From contig JACQFP010000025.1 of the NCBI GenBank assembly GCA_016200005.1, positions 1 to 45,694 of the forward strand: DNA of 45,694 nucleotides. The letters run 5' to 3'. The position numbers were made by a program, and so were the translations under genes. Of this stretch, positions 27,392 to 34,334 are shown in pieces. Position 1 is the stretch's first letter. Every line of letters begins with the position of its first letter. The notes below the pieces were generated by a model that did not search any database, was not told the origin of the DNA, and was given only the letters and a program-made list of their open reading frames with translations. This stretch comes from Verrucomicrobiota bacterium (GTDB taxonomy: Bacteria > Verrucomicrobiota > Verrucomicrobiia > Limisphaerales > PALSA-1396).

Positions 27392-28462
27392 ATGAGCCGA
27401 GCATTGAATTCGAGAATGGTGGAGGACATCTCGCGCCGGCTGGCGGAGTTGCTGGCCCTGCCCATGAGCCGGGTCAAGGTGAAGCTCGAACCGTTTGTTC
27501 CAGGCGACGAGAACAACCGGGCGGATCTGCTGGTGTCGGCGGGGAACTTTCACTTTGCCGTGGAGTGGAAGGCATCCGGCCAGGCATCGGCGGTGGCCAT
27601 GGCGGTCCGATCCATCCGCCGGTTTGTCGAAGCGTCCCGCAAGAAACTCATCCCGCTCGTGGCCACGCCCTTCATCGGCGAGGTCGGGCAGAAACTGTGC
27701 GAGGAAGCAGACGTGTGCTGGTTGGACTTGTCCGGCAATGCTCATCTGGTTGGGGCGGGCCTGCGGGTGAACATCGAAGGGAAGCCGAACCAGTTCAAGC
27801 GCCCGGGCCGACCGCGCAGTGTGTTCGCGCCGAAGAGCGCGCGGATTGCGCGTTGGTTGTTGATCGAGCCTGAGCGTGCGTTCAGCCAGCGGGAACTGGC
27901 GAAGGCGAGCGGCCTGGATGAAGGCTTCACCAGCCGGATTGTCCGGCAACTGGAAGCAGAGCGCCTCGTGGCGCGCGGCGCGGACGGCGCGGTGAGGGTC
28001 GCCGATTATGACGCGCTGCTGAACGCATGGCGCGAGACTTACGATTTCTCAAAGCATCACGTTGTGCGGGGGCACGTGGCGGCGCGGTCCAGTGAGGACG
28101 TGCTGCGACAACTGGCCGGGCAATTGAAACGCGACAAGATCGAGCACGCGGCCACGGGGCTGGCGGGGGCGTGGTTGCTGAACCCATTTGCCGGCTATCG
28201 GCTCGCGGTTCTTTATGTGGCGAAGATGCCGTCCGCCGAAGCGAGGCAGGAGATGGGTTTTCATGAGCAGCCAAAAGGCGAGAACGTCTGGCTGGTCGTC
28301 CCGAATGACGAAGGCGTGTTCCACGGCGCGGCGGATCGTGAAGGCATCCGCTGTGTTCATCCCGTGCAGGTGTATCTGGATTTGAAAAACCATCCCGAAC
28401 GGTCGGAGGAAGCGGCCGCGCAGTTGCGCCAGAAGATTCTGAGAAAGGGCGGCCATGCCTGA
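27392..28462 (+). CDS. Type IV toxin-antitoxin AbiEi-family antitoxin
   Basis: 356 residues from ATG 27392 (a GTG nine codons upstream at 27365 is possible; neither start has a strong Shine-Dalgarno). A PD-(D/E)XK-like N-terminal segment (DLLVSAG, FAVEWKA) is followed by a winged helix (RIARWLLIEPERAFSQRELA, then SRIVRQLEAERLV) and the AbiEi C-terminal domain with HPVQVYLDL near the end. AbiEi proteins repress their own operon and counter the AbiEii nucleotidyltransferase. The next gene overlaps the stop by 8 bases and encodes the matching partner, which supports the call. Confidence 0.82.
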   Translation: MSRALNSRMVEDISRRLAELLALPMSRVKVKLEPFVPGDENNRADLLVSAGNFHFAVEWKASGQASAVAMAVRSIRRFVEASRKKLIPLVATPFIGEVGQKLCEEADVCWLDLSGNAHLVGAGLRVNIEGKPNQFKRPGRPRSVFAPKSARIARWLLIEPERAFSQRELAKASGLDEGFTSRIVRQLEAERLVARGADGAVRVADYDALLNAWRETYDFSKHHVVRGHVAARSSEDVLRQLAGQLKRDKIEHAATGLAGAWLLNPFAGYRLAVLYVAKMPSAEARQEMGFHEQPKGENVWLVVPNDEGVFHGAADREGIRCVHPVQVYLDLKNHPERSEEAAAQLRQKILRKGGHA

Positions 28463-29300
28463 GAAACCAAGAACCGCCGCCGGTTACGCGCCTGATCAGG
28501 TCGCGCGGGTGAAATCCACGTGCCTGTATTTCGCCACCAAGCTGGGCGATTTGATGGATGAACTGGTGGTCGTGGGCGGCCTCGTGCCGTCGCTGCTGAT
28601 TGATCAGGAGCATCTGCCGGCGAACGTGCCAGCCCACGTGGGCACGCTCGACCTTGACCTGGGGCTGGCGTTCGCGCTGGTGGGAGAGCAGCGCTACCAA
28701 GCCGTGGTGAAACGTTTGCGCGCGGCGGGATTCGAGATGGACGAGAACGAGGAGGGCCAGCCCACACGCCAACGCTGGCGCATCAGCGATCCGCCGGTGA
28801 CAGTGGATTTTTTGATCGAGCCGGAGAAGAGCGCCGAAGCACAGGCGGGACGTTTGTTCCCGCTCACGAAAGATTGGGCGGCCATCATCGCGCCCGGTTT
28901 GCATCTGGCGTTCACGAACAACCAAACCGTGACGCTGGACGGACGAACCATCGCCGGGGAGACCGCCCGGAGGGACATCCGCGTCTGTGGAGCGGGGGCG
29001 TTCGTGGTGCTCAAGGCGCTGGCCTTCCACATTCGCGGTGAGAACAAGGACGCTTACGATTTGTTTTATCTACTTCGGAATTATGGGCGCGGCGTCGCGG
29101 ACGTGGCCGCGCAACTCCGTCCGTTGCTTGCGGACGCCAGCGCGAAGAAGGCGCTGGCATACTTGCGGGAGGATTTCCGGGAATCTGAGAGCATCGGGCC
29201 GAGACGCGTTGCCGAATTCCAGTTCGGACGACCGGAGGTGGACACCCAGGCGGACGCCCTCGGTTTCGTGCGCCAACTCCTGGCGGACTGCAAGGGTTGA
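28455..29300 (+). CDS. AbiEii-like nucleotidyltransferase toxin
   Basis: 281 residues overlapping the antitoxin gene. The N-terminal nucleotidyltransferase motif is VVGGLVPS followed by TLDLDLG (the G-S ... D-x-D pattern), and the KDAYDLFYLLRNY segment near residue 196 is typical of the AbiEii/nucleotidyltransferase toxin fold. Family members add nucleotides to tRNA 3' ends or otherwise block translation, causing growth arrest on phage infection. If this one also targets tRNA acceptor ends, the downstream tRNA/RtcB region would be a relevant neighbour (inference). Confidence 0.82.
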   Translation: MPEKPRTAAGYAPDQVARVKSTCLYFATKLGDLMDELVVVGGLVPSLLIDQEHLPANVPAHVGTLDLDLGLAFALVGEQRYQAVVKRLRAAGFEMDENEEGQPTRQRWRISDPPVTVDFLIEPEKSAEAQAGRLFPLTKDWAAIIAPGLHLAFTNNQTVTLDGRTIAGETARRDIRVCGAGAFVVLKALAFHIRGENKDAYDLFYLLRNYGRGVADVAAQLRPLLADASAKKALAYLREDFRESESIGPRRVAEFQFGRPEVDTQADALGFVRQLLADCKG

Positions 29301-29303
29301 GGC

Positions 29304-29405
29304 ATGAGCTACCGATCATCAGCATCGTTCGGCAAGCGGCAGGAATACGTCGCGGTCGCCGAACTGTTGCGACGAAGCTTTGATGTTTACATGAAAAGAA
29401 TATGA
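29304..29405 (+). pseudogene. Truncated 33-codon ORF
   Basis: ATG 29304 opens a 33-residue frame (MSYRSSASFGKRQEYVAVAE and 13 more) that stops inside an ATGA overlap with the next small gene. The GKRQEY..VAELLRRSFDVY pattern looks like the first strand and helix of a larger nuclease-like protein cut short. It could equally be a short leader peptide. No Shine-Dalgarno is obvious. Confidence 0.35.
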
Positions 29406-29590
29406 ACCCCACCACCAAACCGAAGTCCATCGCGGACAAAGAGGCTGAAGCCCGGAAGGACAGCGTCCTGCTTCGGCACGCGTATCTCTACGATTCCGCC
29501 AAGGGGCGACTGCTGCCCAAAGACCACCGCAAGGTTCGCCCCGAAATTCTGGAGCTCTTCGGGGAGTTGGTGGAAGTGGCGGCGAAATAG
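29402..29590 (+). CDS. Small hypothetical protein (62 residues)
   Basis: Charged, mostly helical 62-residue protein starting in the ATGA overlap with the truncated ORF and ending 2 bases before the next gene. No family recognised. Tight spacing with its neighbour suggests cotranscription, and it may be a partner or regulator of the tandem alpha-CTD-like protein. Confidence 0.5.
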   Translation: MNPTTKPKSIADKEAEARKDSVLLRHAYLYDSAKGRLLPKDHRKVRPEILELFGELVEVAAK

Positions 29591-29592
29591 CC

Positions 29593-30072
29593 ATGACATC
29601 CAAATTACTTCCAAACGGGCTTTCCGGGAGGACGAACCGCTGCCTGCTGAACGCCGGCATTCCCATCAAGAAAAAGGCTGTCATCCGTGCTCTCAAAACC
29701 GGGAAACTCTACCCCTACTGTTGGCCGCCAAACTACGGCAAGAAAACGCATAGGGAAGTCTGTCACTGGGCTGGTGTTGACCCCGGGACTTTGCCTCAAG
29801 TTTGGCCCGATCATGATACGTCCCCTTATCCAGACATCGGCATTTCTTACCGAGCTTGGCGATGTCTTCGCCGATCCGGTGTTCCCGCTAACAAAAAGTC
29901 GGTCCGCCAAGCCCTGCGAACTGGGCTGCTTTCGCCGGGCCAACGCCCCAGCAATTTTGGTCCACAAACCCACGCCGAACTTTGCCGTTGGACTGGCGTT
30001 GATCCCGCTACCCTGATTCCCGCGCTGCTGAAACCCACGCCATCCGGCGTTCGAAAACGAAGTGCGAGTTGA
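29593..30072 (+). CDS. Protein of two tandem RNAP alpha-CTD-like helix-hairpin-helix units
   Basis: 159 residues made of two repeats (about 9-66 and 83-141). Each has the pattern LS.RT..CL..AGI....V..AL.TG.L......NYG..TH.E.C...GVDP, close to the C-terminal domain of the RNA polymerase alpha subunit (LSVR..NCL..AGI ... NFG..S). The alpha-CTD binds UP-element DNA and transcription factors, so the protein could be a decoy or adaptor for polymerase, or simply a DNA-binding HhH protein. No alpha N-terminal domain is present. It is the last gene before the second repeat copy. Confidence 0.6.
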   Translation: MTSKLLPNGLSGRTNRCLLNAGIPIKKKAVIRALKTGKLYPYCWPPNYGKKTHREVCHWAGVDPGTLPQVWPDHDTSPYPDIGISYRAWRCLRRSGVPANKKSVRQALRTGLLSPGQRPSNFGPQTHAELCRWTGVDPATLIPALLKPTPSGVRKRSAS

Positions 30073-30580
30073 ACCATTTGGGAAAGGACATGGGGATTCT
30101 CGTTGCACGCATTGCGAGCCGGAACGCCGCGCACGTTGCCGATTATGCCGTGACCAACGCGCGGTTCTGCTCTGGTGCACGGGCCTGCCGGTCGGCCCTG
30201 TCTTCCTCTCGACCACGCCCGTTCCGCTCTGCAAACCGCGCGCTCGTCTCGAGGGCGCATCCGCGATACGCCGCAAAAGCGGCTGGCCTCCGTCTGCGGC
30301 TCGGCGGCGGGCGTTGCGCTCCGGCTTCATTCCAGTAGACGCTCCTCTCCGCCACCGCTCCACTTTTCCTGCTCGCCGACCACAAACCAAGGACAGAGTC
30401 GGAACGCTGCTTACCGGCAACGAGCCTCTCTTCACGAAGTTCAGAATTGGCTGTCGCGGCTTGTTGTTGTCACAAAGATTAGGCAGTTTTTGTGACAGGT
30501 ACCAATGAAAACAGCCGCTCAACCAATTGATGTTTCGACACTCCGGTCTTTGCAAACAGACCGCAGGACCAGATTCGCCG
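30073..30580. repeat. Intergenic with right copy of the diverged direct repeat
   Basis: Holds the partner (about 30151-30300) of the repeat at 27061-27210. After it the sequence to 30580 shows no gene; a weak hairpin GGTCT/AGACC lies at 30546-30563, downstream of the minus-strand exonuclease gene, without a clear U tract. Confidence 0.5.
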
Positions 30581-31096
30581 TCAAATCTTCAGCCCCAGCT
30601 CCTTAAACTTCATCAACGCCTCGGCGTTGCCGCGTGCGTCGTCCACGGGATTGTGGGTGTGGCGCGTGACTCGATACTTCTTCCACTCGGTCGCCTTGTG
30701 CGCGTCCTTTACCAGGCCGGCGTAAAGGTCGCCGATACGTCGGCCGGAAAATCCGAACGGGTTGCGGCCGAGAAAACGATGGAAGTAGTAATTGATGAAC
30801 TGCCAGTCGAACGCCACATTGTCCGAAACAAAAATCGCGCGACCCTTGGAGTGCTGGTCCAGCCATGCCGCGAATGCTTCCATGACAGTTTTCGGATCGT
30901 CGAATGTCATGTGTTCTTCGCGGGAGAAACCGCTGACAGCGAGGGCCTCGGGAACGAAGCGATCTGAAATCGGGCGCGTTCGGCCATAAAACGATTTGTC
31001 CAGCTTGTCATCGAACAGGACCGCACCGAAGCACACCATGGAAAACTCCGCGGGAATCGGGCCGTCGGATTCGACATCTACGATCACAAAGCTCAT
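30581..31096 (-). CDS. DEDDh 3'-5' exonuclease (DnaQ/RNase T-like)
   Basis: 171 residues. The exonuclease motifs are DVESDG near the N-terminus (first Asp-Glu pair), SDNVAFDW in the middle (third acid) and HTHNPVDDA near the end (His and last Asp), i.e. the DEDDh set. The size is that of a free-standing domain without polymerase. Such enzymes trim DNA or RNA 3' ends. With tRNA-processing functions downstream, an RNA role such as 3' end trimming is conceivable, but nothing in the sequence decides between DNA and RNA. Confidence 0.82.
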   Translation of the reverse strand: MSFVIVDVESDGPIPAEFSMVCFGAVLFDDKLDKSFYGRTRPISDRFVPEALAVSGFSREEHMTFDDPKTVMEAFAAWLDQHSKGRAIFVSDNVAFDWQFINYYFHRFLGRNPFGFSGRRIGDLYAGLVKDAHKATEWKKYRVTRHTHNPVDDARGNAEALMKFKELGLKI

Positions 31097-31376
31097 GGAC
31101 TTCGATCTGTTTTGGAATTCAGGCGGACGCGCAACAGCAGGTCGTTAAGCGCGGCGCGTGTCTGTTCGCTCGGCAATTCGGGCAAACGGCTGCACGAGGG
31201 AATTATTTGTCCCGCGCACTTCGACCAGGGACACGACCTGTGTCCCAGAAAAAACGTTGTCGGGCTGGTGCGACATTTGTCGTTGCAGGATAGGCGAAGT
31301 GAACGCCCCGTAGCCAGTCGAGAGAACGGTTTTCCGGCCTTCGCCAAACGGATTGAGCCTGAAAAATCCACCAAAC
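31097..31376. other. Intergenic, no confident gene
   Basis: A minus-strand open frame crosses this stretch (to 31602), but most of it is antisense-frame shadow of the next gene. The part over 31093-31280 has no recognisable family and no start signal. Confidence 0.35.
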
Positions 31377-31781
31377 TCAAAACTGAAACCACGGGTTGGC
31401 GCGCATCTCCGCGAAACATTCCTCCAGACTCATTTGATGGCCGAGCACCAGCCATTGATCGTTGTGGCGGCGCGCCCAAAGACTCCACGCGTCGTCTCGA
31501 AAGTAGCCGAGCCGGGCGAAGGCGGTGTCGAAGAATAGCGACAGCGCGTTCGGGCCGGGGCAGGCGTAACGCGCGATGAACTGCAAGTACGGCCCGTGCC
31601 ATTTCGTGAAGAAATCCACGGTGTAATTGAATCGCTGGTCCTTCGGCGGTGGTTTGATGAAGGGCTTGTAAAAATCGTTCGCGAATTCATCGGCCCTGGC
31701 TTTCAGCGATTCCTTCCGCCATTTCGACAATTTGCACTTCGGCGGAATACCGGTCCGCATCCAGACCCATTCACCGGGCAT
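31377..31781 (-). CDS. Conserved small protein with TKW...CPGPNA pattern
   Basis: 134 residues from ATG 31781, chosen because AAAGGA lies 8 bases upstream; a start at 31805 has no ribosome site. Key features are FFTKWHGPYLQF, YACPGPNALS, FARLGYF, WSLWARRHNDQW and SLEECF..M...PWF. I recall small conserved proteins (DUF3024-like) with TKWY..Y, CPGPNA, FARLEY and SLEECL in the same order, but the family number is uncertain. Function is unknown. It is probably cotranscribed with the gene upstream on the same strand (gap about 65 bases). Confidence 0.65.
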   Translation of the reverse strand: MPGEWVWMRTGIPPKCKLSKWRKESLKARADEFANDFYKPFIKPPPKDQRFNYTVDFFTKWHGPYLQFIARYACPGPNALSLFFDTAFARLGYFRDDAWSLWARRHNDQWLVLGHQMSLEECFAEMRANPWFQF

Positions 31782-31846
31782 ACGCTTGTCCTTTCTCTGT
31801 TCCAAATAAAAAAGTCTGTTTGGCGGCGCTGCTCATTTCCGACGGT

Positions 31847-32419
31847 TCAGTACAATTCAAAAAGCGAATCGCCGCCCAGGTGCTTGACGAACTTGCGGAT
31901 GACAGACGGCAATCTCTGCGGTGGCCCACCGATGTCAATCCAGTCATCCACGGCGCCGCGAAAGCAGAAACGCTCGGCCAGAAACAGCCGTTGCTCCCGG
32001 TCCACCAGCACGAACCTCATCATCGCAGTATGAGTGGCGTGTTGGATGGCGGATTGCCTGACGGTCTCCTTCGCGACCCACGGCGCGGCGATGTTTTCCA
32101 GCGTCGAAAGGTTGTCCGCCGCTTCGTAAATGATCATCGCGTTCTTTTTCACCTCCACTTCATAGCGCCACTCGTCGGCGTGACGGCGGAGTGCCGCCTT
32201 CACGGCATCCAGTTCCTCGTCCGTAATGAGCCGGGGCATCGCGCGCCGAAGAAAAACCTGGCCGTGGATATTCTCGTAAATCTCAAAATCGGGAGGCACT
32301 GCTTCTGCCAACGTGCCGTCGGGCCGGGTGGAGAAGTGATACTTCGGTTTGCCGTTCTTTCCCGCCATGACGTGCAGGTAATAGGTCTTCCCGTTTCGCG
32401 CAGTGTGCCGGATGCTCAT
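31847..32419 (-). CDS. Conserved hypothetical protein
   Basis: 190 residues. The N-terminus (RNGKTYYLHV, KYHFSTRPDG) looks like a small beta-hairpin domain that often opens proteins of this group. The remainder is mixed alpha/beta and ends GGDSLFELY. No catalytic motif was recognised. It is the first gene of the minus-strand group running to 30581. Confidence 0.6.
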   Translation of the reverse strand: MSIRHTARNGKTYYLHVMAGKNGKPKYHFSTRPDGTLAEAVPPDFEIYENIHGQVFLRRAMPRLITDEELDAVKAALRRHADEWRYEVEVKKNAMIIYEAADNLSTLENIAAPWVAKETVRQSAIQHATHTAMMRFVLVDREQRLFLAERFCFRGAVDDWIDIGGPPQRLPSVIRKFVKHLGGDSLFELY

Positions 32420-32770
32420 AAATGATCACAAAAGTTTGCTTCTGTTCGTCTAGCGCAGTTTTCCGCCGTTGATTTGGAATGCAAGTGAACACTGCTTGGT
32501 AAGCCAGCGCGATGGTTTGTTACACCCGGATGCGCGGCTGCTTGCGGTTGCGCGACTGCACTGTCGTTGCATCAACCGATTCGGATATTTGAATTCAAGA
32601 TTTGCCACCCCCACAAAGTATAAGTGGACTGTAACCACGCTCCTGTGATATTCGTCTCCCACGTTCGATGAAAACTTGCATGAACATACCAGCCACGATT
32701 TGGCCGACGATGCCGGTCGCGAAAGCGACACGTCATAGCCGGTTAAACCCGGGTTGTGCGTTTAGCCAGA
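32420..32770. other. Intergenic, no gene recognised
   Basis: Divergent gap between the minus-strand group and the plus-strand RNA region. A TATAAG hexamer near 32618-32623 could be a -10 element for the structured RNA that follows, but the upstream hexamers are badly spaced, so I do not call a promoter. Confidence 0.3.
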
Positions 32771-32772
32771 GG

Positions 32773-32899
32773 CTATCCCTCGCACCCATTGGGCAACGGC
32801 CCGAAGGTAATTTGGATAGTCCCGGTGTAAGCAGGTTCTGAAGAACGAAAGGCGAATTTCTCTCTCACCCTGCTTACCGCAACGTAAGCAGGGTTTTTT
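32773..32899 (+). ncRNA. Candidate structured RNA or attenuator ahead of the tRNA array
   Basis: A perfect terminator (CCCTGCTTAC 32868-32877, loop, GTAAGCAGGG 32884-32893, six T) ends the stretch. The same CCTGCTTACCG strand can instead pair with CGGT-GT-AAGCAGG (32823-32835), an 11-bp helix with a two-base bulge, so two exclusive folds exist. Upstream, CTATCC (32773-32778) pairs with GGATAG (32814-32819) enclosing a GGGC/GCCC hairpin. The loop closed by the bulged helix holds the pyrimidine run TTTCTCTCTC. Either a transcription attenuator controlling the array or a free small RNA; a bulged stem with a pyrimidine-rich loop also recalls Y RNAs. Confidence 0.5.
32868..32899 (+). terminator. 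Rho-independent terminator
   Basis: Ten-base-pair perfect stem with a six-base loop followed by TTTTTT, on the plus strand, upstream of the first tRNA unit. Confidence 0.85.
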
Positions 32900-33202
32900 G
32901 TTCCCTGAAACTGACGGTGAAATGGCAGCAACGAAAGGCAACGATCTGTGAACGATAACAAAGTGACGTCTTGATGATGTCTGACAGTGCCAAACGAATT
33001 GAAGCGCAGGAATGCCGAGGCGTTCCACCGGTGGGGTCTGCCCATCGCGAGCGAAGGCGCGCGCCAAGATGGTTTGAAACGCTTTTACATTTTAAGGGCT
33101 TCGGAGGAGGTGTGCCCCCAAACACCGAAACAGCCGCCGTGAATCCGCGGGCTGGGATCAAGTAGATCACCAGGAGGTGTTTGTTCTTTGTTGAAATGGC
33201 AT
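32900..33202. other. Leader of the tRNA array, nothing firm
   Basis: No gene is supported. A small hairpin GGTGT/ACACC is present near 33108-33125. This stretch probably holds the promoter of the first tRNA block, but I cannot identify it. Confidence 0.3.
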
Positions 33203-33230
33203 GGGCCGGGAGCATGAACGCTCCCGGCCC
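33203..33230. other. Strong hairpin heading tRNA block 1
   Basis: GGGCCGGGAGC (33203-33213) and GCTCCCGGCCC (33220-33230) form a perfect 11-bp stem with a 6-base loop. It is followed by TCTCAATTTC, the same tail that separates tRNA units. A comparable 12-bp hairpin stands before the block at 42048. Confidence 0.8.
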
Positions 33231-33241
33231 TCTCAATTTCC

Positions 33242-33315
33242 GCGGTTGTGATTTAACAGCAGAATGCCTCCCCGCCACGGAGGAAGTCCGGGTGCGATTC
33301 CCGGCAGCCGCACCA
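33242..33315 (+). tRNA. tRNA-Gly(GCC), array unit 1
   Basis: Acceptor GCGGTTG/CAGCCGC with encoded ACCA. Anticodon stem CCTCC/GGAGG, loop CCGCCAC (C at 33). T-stem CCGGG/CCCGG, loop TGCGATT. The D-loop is degenerate and contains CAGCA. Confidence 0.85.
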
Positions 33316-33326
33316 ACCCTTTTCAC

Positions 33327-33398
33327 AGGCTGCGCGTCAGCACGCGGCCGAGTCTCCAAAACTCAGCCCACTCCGGGCAGCACGGAGGCAGCCTGCCA
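33327..33398 (+). tRNA. tRNA-Trp(CCA), array unit 2
   Basis: Acceptor AGGCTGC/GCAGCCT with GCCA. Anticodon loop CTCCAAA on stem GAGT/ACTC. T-stem CTCCG/CGGAG with the unusual loop GGCAGCA. Short D-arm. Confidence 0.82.
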
Positions 33399-33405
33399 AT
33401 TTCAT

Positions 33406-33480
33406 GGGGTCGTGGCAGACAAGTAATGCACCTGCACTGCAAGCAGGTTGATGTGGGCGCGCTACCCACCGACTCCACCA
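33406..33480 (+). tRNA. tRNA-Ala(TGC), array unit 3
   Basis: Acceptor GGGGTCG/CGACTCC with ACCA. Anticodon stem CCTGC/GCAGG, loop ACTGCAA (C at 33). T-stem GTGGG/CCCAC, loop CGCGCTA. D-stem GCA/TGC. Confidence 0.82.
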
Positions 33481-33486
33481 TTTCAC

Positions 33487-33559
33487 TGCGGGGAGAATGA
33501 GATTCAGGCGAGCCTCATAAGCTCAGCCTCCGTGGGCGCAACTCCCACCCCCGCTACCA
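33487..33559 (+). tRNA. tRNA-Met(CAT), array unit 4
   Basis: Six acceptor pairs (GCGGGG/CCCCGC) and a T-T opposition at the end, ACCA encoded. Anticodon loop CTCATAA on stem GAGC/GCTC. T-stem GTGGG/CCCAC, loop CGCAACT. Very small D-arm (GAAT/ATTC with three loop bases). No initiator GGG/CCC anticodon-stem run, so probably elongator or Ile2-type. Confidence 0.78.
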
Positions 33560-33565
33560 ATTTCA

Positions 33566-33654
33566 GGGAAGTGATTCGGCTGCCGGCCTGTAAATCCGGT
33601 GTCATCAAACAAGCTGGAAGCGACGAACTGGAGCGTTACCAGCACTTCCCACCA
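33566..33654 (+). tRNA. tRNA-Tyr(GTA), array unit 5
   Basis: Class II with a long variable arm. Acceptor GGGAAGT/ACTTCCC with ACCA. Anticodon loop CTGTAAA on stem CCGG/CCGG. T-arm CTGG/CCAG with loop AGCGTTA, where 54 and 58 are swapped (A and T). Confidence 0.82.
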
Positions 33655-33659
33655 TTTCT

Positions 33660-33735
33660 GGATCCGTAGCTCAATCAGCAGAGCGCCCCGTTGTCTGCGG
33701 GAAGGTTGAGGGTGCGACTCCCTTCGGATCCGCCA
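33660..33735 (+). tRNA. tRNA-Asp(GTC), array unit 6
   Basis: Acceptor GGATCCG/CGGATCC with GCCA. D-stem GCTC/GAGC, loop AATCAGCA (A18, G19). Anticodon loop TTGTCTG. T-stem GAGGG/CCCTT, loop TGCGACT. Confidence 0.88.
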
Positions 33736-33742
33736 ATTTTCT

Positions 33743-33818
33743 CGGAGCGTAGCTCAGTCTTTAGAGCGCCCGGCTTGGGACCGGGAGGCCGCAGGTGAGA
33801 ATCCTGCCGTTCCGACCA
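33743..33818 (+). tRNA. tRNA-Pro(TGG), array unit 7
   Basis: Acceptor CGGAGCG/CGTTCCG with ACCA. D-loop AGTCTTTA has T at 18 and 19; T-loop TGAGAAT has A at 56, so 19-56 would be U-A instead of G-C. Anticodon stem CCCGG/CCGGG, loop CTTGGGA. Confidence 0.88.
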
Positions 33819-33824
33819 TTTCAT

Positions 33825-33900
33825 TGCTCAGTGGGATAACGAGTAGTCCACCCGCCTGTTAAGCGGGATAGTGCTGGTGCGAATCCAGCCTGAGCAGCCA
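33825..33900 (+). tRNA. tRNA-Asn(GTT), array unit 8
   Basis: Acceptor TGCTCAG/CTGAGCA with GCCA. D-stem GGAT/GTCC, loop AACGAGTA. Anticodon stem CCCGC/GCGGG, loop CTGTTAA. T-stem GCTGG/CCAGC, loop TGCGAAT. Confidence 0.88.
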
Positions 33901-33910
33901 ATTTCAAATT

Positions 33911-33986
33911 GCTCGCGTAGCTCAATCACCAGAGCGCGGCGCTTCTAACGCCGGAGATGAAGGTGGGAGTCCTTCGGCGAGTGCCA
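33911..33986 (+). tRNA. tRNA-Arg(TCT), array unit 9
   Basis: Acceptor GCTCGCG/GGCGAGT (one mismatch at 7-66) with GCCA. Anticodon stem CGGCG/CGCCG, loop CTTCTAA. D-loop AATCACCA (C19) with T-loop TGGGAGT (G56), i.e. 19-56 changed to C-G. Distinct from the canonical tRNA-Arg(UCU) fragment at the left end. Confidence 0.88.
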
Positions 33987-33993
33987 TTTTCTT

Positions 33994-34069
33994 CAGGGTG
34001 TAATGTCAGCAGCAGACGGCCTCGTTCGGAACGAGGAGGACGCAGGTGCAACTCCTGCCACCCTGACCA
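33994..34069 (+). tRNA. tRNA-Pro(CGG), array unit 10
   Basis: Acceptor CAGGGTG/CACCCTG with ACCA. Anticodon stem CCTCG/CGAGG, loop TTCGGAA. T-stem GCAGG/CCTGC, loop TGCAACT. D-loop AGCAGCA. Confidence 0.87.
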
Positions 34070-34074
34070 TTTCT

Positions 34075-34164
34075 GGAAGGCAGGCAGATATAAGCTGGCT
34101 GCACCTGTCTCGAAAACAGGATCCGTTCAATCGGAGGTCGGAGCGTTACCGACGCCTTCCGCCA
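34075..34164 (+). tRNA. tRNA-Ser(CGA), array unit 11
   Basis: Class II. Acceptor GGAAGGC/GCCTTCC with GCCA. D-stem GCAG/CTGC. Anticodon stem CCTGT/ACAGG, loop CTCGAAA. Variable hairpin CCG/CGG. T-stem GTCGG/CCGAC, loop AGCGTTA. Confidence 0.87.
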
Positions 34165-34334
34165 TTTTGCTGTGGATCGCAAGACAAGACCGGCGGCTCT
34201 CCTGCACATGATTCAACAGTCATGCGGGATGCGGTTTGCACCATAAACAAGTGAACCGCTTTTCACTAACTTCCCGAGGCAGTGACAAATTAACGGCGAC
34301 TGCTTGTTAGCCGACCATTCTGAGAGGAAACGAT
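34165..34334 (+). pseudogene. Decayed tRNA-like remnant and gap
   Basis: About 34200-34242 keeps a D-arm-like ATGA/TCAT hairpin with loop TTCAACAG and ends in TTTGCACCA, but no anticodon or T-arm can be folded. Probably a deleted array unit. The rest holds the Shine-Dalgarno of the next gene. Confidence 0.4.

Noticed and set aside
32773-32899. T-box riboswitch
   Set aside because: No antiterminator with the conserved tRNA-acceptor-binding bulge and no specifier loop were found.
33181-34254. Several small plus-strand frames
   Set aside because: They run through tRNA units and have no protein-like composition.
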